From positions 1-49,202 of the forward strand of contig JACRSG010000011.1 of assembly GCA_014305285.1 (NCBI GenBank): DNA of 49,202 bases. Direction: 5' to 3'. The stretch comes from Campylobacter jejuni (GTDB taxonomy: Bacteria > Campylobacterota > Campylobacteria > Campylobacterales > Campylobacteraceae). The notes beneath the pieces are model-generated. The model was not told the origin of the DNA. It was given only the letters and a program-made list of their open reading frames with translations, and did not search any database. The position numbers were made by a program, and so were the translations under genes. Numbering within the stretch: position 1 is the first letter of the stretch; each line of letters begins with the position of its first letter. Shown here in pieces: positions 43,256-49,202 of the stretch.

Positions 43256-44488
43256 TTATTGTCTAGTTATCTCTTTTTCAGGTTGTGTTTTTTCCATAGA
43301 TTTAAAAGCTTTAAGTTTATTATGAAAATCAATGAAATTTAATTGTTTTTTGACTTCATCAAGCCCTTTATTTAAAAAAATGTCATTGAAATCACTTATT
43401 CCTTGTTCTGCTTCTTGATTGCTGATTTTTGGAATAATAACTTTAATATCTGAAAATTTTTGTTGAATTTCTTTTGCAGTTTCCACTCCGACATTAGAAA
43501 GACCTTTTAATTCTCTTTTTTTATCATTATCGGCTATTAAGGTAATAGGAGTGTTTTGAAATTTGTTTTTTAGGGTTTCAACGATTTTTGATAAGTTTCC
43601 AGCATCTATACCCATTATTACAGGCTTATTGAGTGCTTTGTATATAGTTGCAGCAGTAGCAAAGCCTTCTGCTATGATAAATTCTTTGCAATATTCTAGG
43701 TTTTTTGCACCTATTAGGTGAAAACATCCAGATTTTTTTGCAGAATATTCAATGCCTTGCTCTTTTTCTTCTTTAGTTTTAATTACACCAATAATTTTAT
43801 CACCATTTGGGAATATTCTTTGCACAGACCATAATTTGCCATTTTCATCTTTTAAGGGAATAAGTAAAGAACCTTTATTATCCTGCTTAAGATAAAAGTT
43901 TTCACTAAAACCTTTTTTCTTTAAATAAGGATGATTTGAATGAGCCCAATTAGCTTGATTATATTCTTCTTCAATTTTTAATGCTGTTTTTTGCTGAAGC
44001 TCTAAAATGTCTTGTTTCGTATTATTGCTTGTAGAGTTATGTAATCTTTTTTGACTAGGAGTTTGATAACTTACAATGTTTTGTTTTGCATTTTCTAAAG
44101 GCATTTTCCAATTTTCTTTAATACCTGTTTTAAAATTTTGAATAAAACCAGCAGGGTATTCATCTAAAAATCCACTATAAGCTCCACTCATTTCTCTACC
44201 TTTATCTGTTGTTGTTTTTACTCTGTGGATTTTGCCATCCATGATAGGTGAACCATCAATAATTAAACCTTGATTTTCTAAAGCAGATTTAAAAGTAGTT
44301 AAAACTTCATTTTCATCAAATGAAAATTCTTTATTTTGGTGCGGATAAAACCATTGTGAGAAAATATTTTTATCTAAGCTTTTTGGAGCAAACCATTTTT
44401 TTTCTTTATCATCCCACATTGCCCCTAATGATTTTACTTTTTCTTTGTCTTTAAATGGAACATAAAGATAAATTCTTTTTTGTGGCAT
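43256..44488 (-). CDS. Plasmid primase: DUF5710-like N-terminus plus TOPRIM
   Basis: A 410-residue protein. The first ~40 residues (IYLYVPFKDKEKVKSLGAMW, then DKEKKWFAP) match the short DUF5710 module seen on plasmid proteins. From ~215 there is a zincless TraC-type primase body, with SLLIPLKDENGKLWSVQRIF, the TOPRIM Glu in EFIIAEGFATAATIYKALNK and acidic pair in PITLIADNDKK. It would prime the transferred strand. AAAGGATATACG precedes ATG 44488. Confidence 0.8.
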   Translation of the reverse strand: MPQKRIYLYVPFKDKEKVKSLGAMWDDKEKKWFAPKSLDKNIFSQWFYPHQNKEFSFDENEVLTTFKSALENQGLIIDGSPIMDGKIHRVKTTTDKGREMSGAYSGFLDEYPAGFIQNFKTGIKENWKMPLENAKQNIVSYQTPSQKRLHNSTSNNTKQDILELQQKTALKIEEEYNQANWAHSNHPYLKKKGFSENFYLKQDNKGSLLIPLKDENGKLWSVQRIFPNGDKIIGVIKTKEEKEQGIEYSAKKSGCFHLIGAKNLEYCKEFIIAEGFATAATIYKALNKPVIMGIDAGNLSKIVETLKNKFQNTPITLIADNDKKRELKGLSNVGVETAKEIQQKFSDIKVIIPKISNQEAEQGISDFNDIFLNKGLDEVKKQLNFIDFHNKLKAFKSMEKTQPEKEITRQ

Positions 44489-44569
44489 CGTATATCCTTT
44501 TAGTTTCCTTTAATGTTTTTTTGGTATAATTCCAAATGAAATTCGAGGGACTCCTTGTGTCCCACCTTT
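44489..44569. promoter_or_regulatory. Promoter and small hairpin before the primase gene
   Basis: Holds a GGGAC/GTCCC stem (about 44550-44566) with an AGGAG loop sequence on the minus strand, and a TATACC-like -10 nearer the gene. The stem could terminate the upstream Abi operon weakly, as no T run follows it. Confidence 0.35.
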
Positions 44570-45229
44570 CTAATCTTGGCAATATTTCAAAATTCTTTCA
44601 TCAAATGTTTTAATTAAATCATCTAAAAATAGTTCTATCTTTTGTGGATTGATGCCTATATAGACATTTTCAATCTTTGTTGTTAATCTTGGATAATGTT
44701 TGCCATTTTTTTCTGTAGTTTTTAAAATATTTTCCCAATGATAACTTCTATTTCTTAGATTTTGTAATAAGCTAAGAACTATATCCACTTTATATATATT
44801 TCCAAAGTTTCTTTTTTTACCATTTTTTAAAAAGAAATTTCTATTATATTGATTGTAATTTCTAAAATTGATATTTTTTAAATTCATTATAGAATCTTGC
44901 ATTCTATTTTCTTTAATAAGATAAATAATCGTTCCTAAGCTTATACGAGAAAGATATTGATGGTGAGATAAAATTCTATTTTTTTCTCTCTTTTCAATTT
45001 CATCTTTGGCTTTTTTAATATTTTCATCGTTAGAATTTTTTATCCAATTACTATCTTGTTCTGATAATTTATTATCAAGTTTATTTCTAAGAATAATTTC
45101 TAATGTAGCAATTTTTGGAGTGATTTTTCCTACAAGTTTAAGATTATCATAGTGCTTGGCAATATTATTATCGTAAGAAGATAATCTTATTTGAGAAAAT
45201 AGTTCATTAAAATTTATTGTATTATTCAT
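44570..45229 (-). CDS. Abi-like HEPN-domain protein
   Basis: A 219-residue helical protein. KITPKIATLEIILRNKLDNK matches the N-terminal helix of Abi_2-type proteins, and LLQNLRNRSYHWENILKT (about residues 154-171) holds R-N-R-S-Y-H, the R-x4-6-H motif of HEPN ribonucleases. Abi_2 members give abortive infection against phages. Here it lies in an operon with two hypothetical genes, 3 bp after the upstream stop. The activity is inferred, not seen. Confidence 0.7.
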   Translation of the reverse strand: MNNTINFNELFSQIRLSSYDNNIAKHYDNLKLVGKITPKIATLEIILRNKLDNKLSEQDSNWIKNSNDENIKKAKDEIEKREKNRILSHHQYLSRISLGTIIYLIKENRMQDSIMNLKNINFRNYNQYNRNFFLKNGKKRNFGNIYKVDIVLSLLQNLRNRSYHWENILKTTEKNGKHYPRLTTKIENVYIGINPQKIELFLDDLIKTFDERILKYCQD

Positions 45230-45232
45230 TTT

Positions 45233-45844
45233 TTACCTTGATCGAGAATATGTTTTTTCGTTGCTAATTTCTCTATCTGGTAAAATTTTATTTAGTTTTT
45301 TTTTGAAAAATTCATTCATTTTTTCTTTAAAAAATGAACTTTTATTAATTTGCTTTTTTTCAAATTTTTCTCTAGTTTCAGAATAAGAATTTGCAAATTC
45401 TAATATCATTACACCAACATCTTTATTGGCTACTTCTGATAAATTTTTTATTGCTTTAAAAGTTCCATCTAACATTTCATCATATATTTTTGGTTTATAA
45501 ATTCCAAGTCGATTATTAAGATCTTTTTTTATTTCAGGGTTTATATTTTCTTTAATTAATTTGGAACTACCAATATTAATTAAATGTTCAATACCTTTTT
45601 GAAAATTTTTATCTCCAAGTCTTATATTTAATGGTATTTTTTCTTTATCAGTAATGATATCAAATTTAATATATTGATTTGAAAAATCTTTTTTTAGTAA
45701 GCTTTCTGCAACATCAAAAGTTTTTATTGTATTAAAAAATTTATTTACATCTTCACCTTCATAAGTTCCTTCTTGTATAGCTTCTTTATATTGCTCATTA
45801 AGTTCACTTACATCTGTTACTTTTATTTTGTAATCTTTTTCCAT
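45233..45844 (-). CDS. Hypothetical protein upstream of Abi-like gene
   Basis: A 203-residue charged, mostly helical soluble protein (KIKVTDVSELNEQYKEAIQE near the start; a Lys-rich end). AGGAGAATAAAA precedes ATG 45844. It is followed after 3 bp by the Abi-like gene, so the products are made together; it may be an antitoxin or partner, which is speculation. No family recognised. Confidence 0.5.
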   Translation of the reverse strand: MEKDYKIKVTDVSELNEQYKEAIQEGTYEGEDVNKFFNTIKTFDVAESLLKKDFSNQYIKFDIITDKEKIPLNIRLGDKNFQKGIEHLINIGSSKLIKENINPEIKKDLNNRLGIYKPKIYDEMLDGTFKAIKNLSEVANKDVGVMILEFANSYSETREKFEKKQINKSSFFKEKMNEFFKKKLNKILPDREISNEKTYSRSR

Positions 45845-45872
45845 TTTTATTCTCCTATGATAAATTTTTGTT

Positions 45873-46154
45873 TTATTGTTTTTTTGCAGTATCTATTTTA
45901 TCGTTTCTATGATTAAAATCATATAAGTTATTTATTTTATCTAAGATATTTTTAGTGTTTTTACAATCAAACTTTTCTACCAATAAATTAAATTCATTTT
46001 TAAAATCTTCATTTATTTCAAAATCTTTAAATAGTGCTGATGAAAATTTTTTATATATACGCTCTTTATTTTCTTTTTCTTTTTGGCGTAATTTTTTTAA
46101 TTTTTCATCATACTCACGCTTTAATTCTTCTATCAATTTGCTTTCTTTAAACAT
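45873..46154 (-). CDS. Small charged coiled-coil protein
   Basis: A 93-residue protein, about one third Lys/Glu (LIEELKREYDEKLKKLRQKE), a likely coiled coil. GGAGATGTT precedes ATG 46154. It is the first gene of the operon with the hypothetical and Abi-like genes, divergent from MobC across the oriT region. Confidence 0.5.
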   Translation of the reverse strand: MFKESKLIEELKREYDEKLKKLRQKEKENKERIYKKFSSALFKDFEINEDFKNEFNLLVEKFDCKNTKNILDKINNLYDFNHRNDKIDTAKKQ

Positions 46155-46262
46155 AACATCTCCTTTATAATATTTATGTAAATGTATTATTACAAAGTAG
46201 TCTTAATATTTTATAAAGCTTAATAATGTAGAATAGCGATTAATCGAAATAATTTAATAATT

Positions 46263-46314
46263 GCAGGATAGCCTTTTATTTCCTAAAAAGTTACCTTTTT
46301 AAAAAATAAAAGGC
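46263..46314 (-). other. Predicted oriT: nic core and inverted repeat
   Basis: On the minus strand TATCCTGC (46263-46270) matches the MOBP consensus YATCCTG|Y, with the nick expected after CCTG. Directly beside it is the inverted repeat GCCTTTTATTT (46271-46281) and its complement (46304-46314), the usual relaxosome-binding feature. MobC and relaxase genes follow immediately. Confidence 0.65.
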
Positions 46315-46347
46315 AAAAACTCTGCGAGGCTCACTAAGGAAGTGCAA

Positions 46348-46899
46348 ATGAATAAAAACAATAATTGCGTCATAAAAGTTAGCAAAGATGATAAAATAAT
46401 TTTAGAGTATATAAAATCAGAAACAAACGCATCATATAGTAAAATAATATCTATTTTATTAAAAAAGTTTAATTCTTGTGATACAGATGAGAAGAATAAA
46501 ATCAATGATGAAATATCTAAAAATAAATTTTATACAAGTGATGAAAATAAAATAATCAAACTAAAACTTACAGAAAATGAAGTAAATATTTTAAAAGAAA
46601 TTTCTAAAAATACAGGATTTTCAAGTATTACAAAACAAGCAAAATTTTTGCTATTAAACTCCATAAAAAATGAAAAACTTTTTACTAATATAGAAATAGA
46701 TGAGTTTATAAAAACAAGAACAGAAATCAATGCAATAGGTAAAAATATATATCAATTATTGAAGATTCTTAGAAGTGGAAATTCTGTCAAAATAAATGAA
46801 AATAATTTAAATAAAACTATGGATAATATTAGAGATAAAATTGATATATTATCCGATCAGCTTGGGGCTATAATAGAAAAAAATAATGAAAGAATTTAA
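46348..46899 (+). CDS. mobC: MobC-like relaxosome accessory protein
   Basis: 183 residues from ATG 46348 with AAGGA upstream. KLTENEVNILKEISKNTGFS is a ribbon-helix-helix-like core, and the C-terminal half (FIKTRTEINAIGKNIYQLLK, NLNKTMDNIRDKIDILSDQL) is the typical MobC helical part (INAIGKNINQ). It helps the relaxase open oriT. Its stop overlaps the relaxase start. Confidence 0.75.
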   Translation: MNKNNNCVIKVSKDDKIILEYIKSETNASYSKIISILLKKFNSCDTDEKNKINDEISKNKFYTSDENKIIKLKLTENEVNILKEISKNTGFSSITKQAKFLLLNSIKNEKLFTNIEIDEFIKTRTEINAIGKNIYQLLKILRSGNSVKINENNLNKTMDNIRDKIDILSDQLGAIIEKNNERI

Positions 46900-48287
46900 T
46901 GTCGCGTAGTATAAGAATATTTGATGATGAAATAATTGCTAAAAAAGTTTTTACTAAAATAGAAAATGCTTCAAAGCTACCACTAAATTACATCAATAAA
47001 AATAAAGATAAATACACCAAAGATATAAAAACAGGTAAGCTTGTTAGTAAAAATATGTTTAGAAAAAATACAGAAGTCGTTGTAAAAATTACTTCAGGTT
47101 CTAAAAATTCTCAAGCACTTTCAAAACATCTTGATTATATTTCTCGTGATGGAAATGTAGAATTAATTACAAACGATTTTGATATATATGCTGGAGAAGA
47201 TGAGATTTTAGAAGTTAAAAGAATTTTCAAAAATGAAGGATCTCCTATTCCATTATATAAGGAAGGTGCTAAAGAAAAAAGACATACCATTAATATGGTT
47301 TTTTCCATGAAAGAACATTCTACAACACCAAAAGAAAAATTACAACAAGCTGTAATTACTACTTTAAAAAGAATGTATCCAAATAATTTTTTTGTAGTTG
47401 CTTTTCATAATGATACTGATAATCCGCATTGCCATGTTTGCTTGAAAGTTGCGGATAAAAATGGTAAAAGAATTAATCCAAAAAAAGCAGATTTAGCAAA
47501 TTTAAGAGCAGAATTTGCAAATGCATTAAATGAGTTGGGAATTGAAGCAAAGGCTACAAATAAAAAGCAAAGAGAAGTAGAAATAAATCAAGAATTTTCA
47601 GTTAAATTAAATACAAATAATGAGATTAATCAAGCACCAAAAATAAAAATGCATTATTATCAAGTTATGGATTTCGGAGAAGCAAACTATCAATTTAGCA
47701 CAGATAAAAATGCCAAAAAAAGTTATTATGTGAGTTATAAAACCAAAAAAGGAATAACTACAATTTGGGGACAAGATTTAGAAAGGGTTGTGAGAGAAAA
47801 TAAAGTTTTAAGGGGTGAATATGCAAGATTTAAAATAGTAGGGCAAGAAGAATATGAGATAAAAAGAAAGGCAAAAATTAATAACAAATGGCAAGAAGTT
47901 ATTAAAACACTTAAAAAACCTATTTGGGAAGTATCAGTAATAGGTAGAGAGAAAGATTTAAAACAGATCAACAAAGCCAAAACAACAAAAAAATATAAAA
48001 TTATACAAGATAGAGGAGTGAATAATGAGAGAGATTATACAAAACAATATAGACAGAGAGTCTTACAAGAGCTCGGTAATAAATCAACTATCCGAAGAGA
48101 AACTGCCCAAGAAAGAAACTCTATGCGAATATTGTCCAAACAGCCTATGGTTCATAACACAAAACGAACTCAAATGCTTTTGCACATCAATGCACTCAAT
48201 CAGTTACAACAAGGAAAACGAGGACGATCCGATAATATCTTGCGATGGACAAGTGCTAGGAATAATGAGATTGAAAGAGATGGATAA
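46899..48287 (+). CDS. MOBP-family relaxase
   Basis: A 462-residue protein. VVVKITSGSKNSQALSKHLDYI holds the region of the catalytic Tyr; NNFFVVAFHNDTDNPHCHVC (about residues 161-180) is the metal-binding HxDxxxxHxH motif III. It nicks oriT, stays bound to the 5' end and pilots the strand to VirD4. The last ~90 residues (from KIIQDRGVNNERDYTKQYRQ) are polar and overlap another gene. The start overlaps the mobC stop. Confidence 0.85.
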   Translation: MSRSIRIFDDEIIAKKVFTKIENASKLPLNYINKNKDKYTKDIKTGKLVSKNMFRKNTEVVVKITSGSKNSQALSKHLDYISRDGNVELITNDFDIYAGEDEILEVKRIFKNEGSPIPLYKEGAKEKRHTINMVFSMKEHSTTPKEKLQQAVITTLKRMYPNNFFVVAFHNDTDNPHCHVCLKVADKNGKRINPKKADLANLRAEFANALNELGIEAKATNKKQREVEINQEFSVKLNTNNEINQAPKIKMHYYQVMDFGEANYQFSTDKNAKKSYYVSYKTKKGITTIWGQDLERVVRENKVLRGEYARFKIVGQEEYEIKRKAKINNKWQEVIKTLKKPIWEVSVIGREKDLKQINKAKTTKKYKIIQDRGVNNERDYTKQYRQRVLQELGNKSTIRRETAQERNSMRILSKQPMVHNTKRTQMLLHINALNQLQQGKRGRSDNILRWTSARNNEIERDG

Positions 48288-48294
48288 TTTATAA
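48025..48294 (+). CDS. Cysteine-rich small protein nested in the relaxase 3' end
   Basis: An 89-residue protein in another frame from the relaxase, with a strong GAGGAGTGAATA site. CEYCPNSLWFITQNELKCFC followed by IISCDGQVLG gives five or more Cys in metal-binding arrangement. Both frames look coded here, and the region is less AT-rich. Its last codons form part of the 72-bp repeat, so the 3' end is intact here and duplicated at the left junction. Confidence 0.6.
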   Translation: MREIIQNNIDRESYKSSVINQLSEEKLPKKETLCEYCPNSLWFITQNELKCFCTSMHSISYNKENEDDPIISCDGQVLGIMRLKEMDNL

Positions 48295-48308
48295 AAGAAA
48301 GGAATAAA
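48237..48308 (+). repeat. Right 72-bp direct repeat at plasmid/flank junction
   Basis: Pairs with 701-772 with one mismatch (G at 48273). It carries the end of the nested cysteine-rich gene and AAAGAAAGGAATAAA. Beyond 48308 the sequence no longer resembles that following the left copy (which leads to the acetyltransferase gene). Confidence 0.85.
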
Positions 48309-48330
48309 ATATAAAGAATATACTAAAAAT

Positions 48331-48348
48331 TTGGAACGCTCCTTGCTT
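48331..48348 (+). promoter_or_regulatory. Sigma-54 promoter of the right-flank gene
   Basis: TTGGAACGCTCCTTGCTT matches the Campylobacter sigma-54 consensus (TTGGAAC-N-N-N-N-N-TTGCTT), with GG at 48333-48334 and GC at 48345-48346, ten bases between. It lies 22 bp beyond the right repeat and 35 bp before the ATG, so the gene was left with its own promoter. Sigma-54 in Campylobacter drives flagellar middle genes and a set of exported or surface proteins. Confidence 0.8.
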
Positions 48349-48382
48349 AATTTTTCAAAGCAATATTTTAAAAGGTAATAAA

Positions 48383-49202
48383 ATGAAAAAAATTATTCTT
48401 ATTTTGGCAGTTTTAAGTGGTTGTCTTTTTGCTAGCGATGAGCTAAATATCGATAGCTTGTTTAAAAAGCAAATAGGCTTAAGAAGCATTACAAGTTTAT
48501 CCTTGCTTAGCACAGAAAATCCTCACTCTTATTACATTTATCCAAATATTGGAGTAAATGGAGATTTAAATGTTTGGAATGATACAAAGCAACTTTATTT
48601 GAATCAAACTTTTATTTATACGCTTACACCTAATTTCGATTTACTTATTTCAGGCGGTGGAAATTATGCAAGACAAGAGTATAACAATATTATTTCAGGT
48701 GCTTTTACAAGCAAAAATACTTTAAATTTTGATTCTTTATGGATAGGCTTTATTTATACAGGAGAAAGCATTGCTAACTTTGTTCCGCAGATTAAATTTC
48801 AAACAGCGATCATTCAAAGAGAAAAAACAGTTTTGCAAACTAAAAACTTTTATTTTCAATCCCAAAACCTAGAAGCAAATTTAAGAGGATATAGCGACCC
48901 TGTGGTATATAGTATTTATACAGGATTTGGTTATAACGCCCAAAGAAAATTTAAAATTGCTAAAATAGAATATGGGAATAGCATTTATTTTGGTGGAAAT
49001 TTATCTATAATTTTAAGCCCTAAAATTACTTTGGATTTAGGAGCAGAACAAAGATTTCAAACCGAACAAAAAATCAATGGTGTAAAAAATTCAGAAATCA
49101 GATCAATTCCTACAATTAGTGGCGGTTCTACTTATAGCATAAATCAAGATACTGCTGTTTCAGTCAGTGCAAGTCTAGGTGGAAGCTCTGCTGCACCTGA
49201 TG
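48383..49202 (+). CDS. Outer-membrane-type beta-barrel protein, 3' end beyond window
   Basis: At least 273 residues from ATG 48383 (AAAAGGTAATAAA upstream), running off the window. A signal MKKIILILAVLSGCLFAS holds both a possible lipobox (LSGC) and an ordinary cleavage site (LFA-SD). The rest alternates aromatic strands (TSLSLLSTENPHSYYIYPN, YGNSIYFGGNLSIILSPKIT), suggesting an outer-membrane barrel of the transporter/FapF-like sort; that is a fold-level guess. Starts divergently from the double-glycine protein across the plasmid. Confidence 0.6.
   Translation, partial: MKKIILILAVLSGCLFASDELNIDSLFKKQIGLRSITSLSLLSTENPHSYYIYPNIGVNGDLNVWNDTKQLYLNQTFIYTLTPNFDLLISGGGNYARQEYNNIISGAFTSKNTLNFDSLWIGFIYTGESIANFVPQIKFQTAIIQREKTVLQTKNFYFQSQNLEANLRGYSDPVVYSIYTGFGYNAQRKFKIAKIEYGNSIYFGGNLSIILSPKITLDLGAEQRFQTEQKINGVKNSEIRSIPTISGGSTYSINQDTAVSVSASLGGSSAAPD

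Noticed and set aside
1-49202. tRNA or rRNA genes as integration targets
   Set aside because: No tRNA-like cloverleaf or conserved T-arm sequence was seen at either junction or elsewhere by eye.

Overview
The window looks like Campylobacter (C. jejuni or C. coli): very AT-rich DNA, Campylobacter-style AAGGA ribosome sites, and a nearly complete conjugative tetracycline-resistance plasmid of the pTet family. The species and plasmid names are recognition from gene content and protein sequence, not a database match.

The plasmid is not alone. A 72-bp sequence occurs at 701-772 and again in the same orientation at 48237-48308, differing at one base. Outside these repeats lie genes that do not look like plasmid genes: on the left, a small exported protein with a double-glycine motif (29-472, minus); on the right, a sigma-54-driven outer-membrane-type gene that runs off the window (48383 onward, plus). 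The simplest reading is a 47,536-bp circle inserted by recombination at a 72-bp shared sequence between two divergent genes. A fused larger plasmid is the alternative.

Layout of the plasmid part: 778-1482 acetyltransferase-like gene; 1504-7299 giant methylase/helicase with a second gene nested in its 5' end; 7346-8175 partition-like RHH and ParA genes; 8234-10590 small membrane and zinc-ribbon proteins, one broken; 10.8-16.2 kb, a GC-richer Firmicutes-like insert carrying tet(O), its leader/attenuator, a KTR protein, and remains of a mobilizable element (primase-like gene, relaxase C-terminus); 16.2-23.6 kb, PcfJ-like gene split by a -1 frameshift, topoisomerase III, hypotheticals, TrbM; 23.1-36.1 kb, a VirB/VirD4 type IV secretion operon (VirB2, a VirB3-VirB4 fusion, VirB5-11, VirD4) with ssb and a Rha-like gene inside it; 36.3-38.4 kb, plus-strand genes including a VapD-like protein and a serine recombinase, bracketed by 18-bp inverted repeats; 38.4-40.9 kb, RepA-like helicase, HicB and iterons (origin); 41.2-42.4 kb, a Hanks-type protein kinase; 43.3-46.2 kb, TOPRIM primase, Abi-like HEPN protein and hypotheticals; 46.2-48.3 kb, predicted oriT, MobC-like protein, MOBP relaxase and a nested cysteine-rich gene.

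Together these form a self-transmissible element: relaxase, MobC and oriT prepare the strand, VirD4 couples it to the VirB channel, SSB, primase and topoisomerase process it in donor and recipient, RepA and iterons replicate it, and ParA retains it. Accessory cargo is tet(O), a kinase, an Abi-like protein and toxin-antitoxin-like genes.
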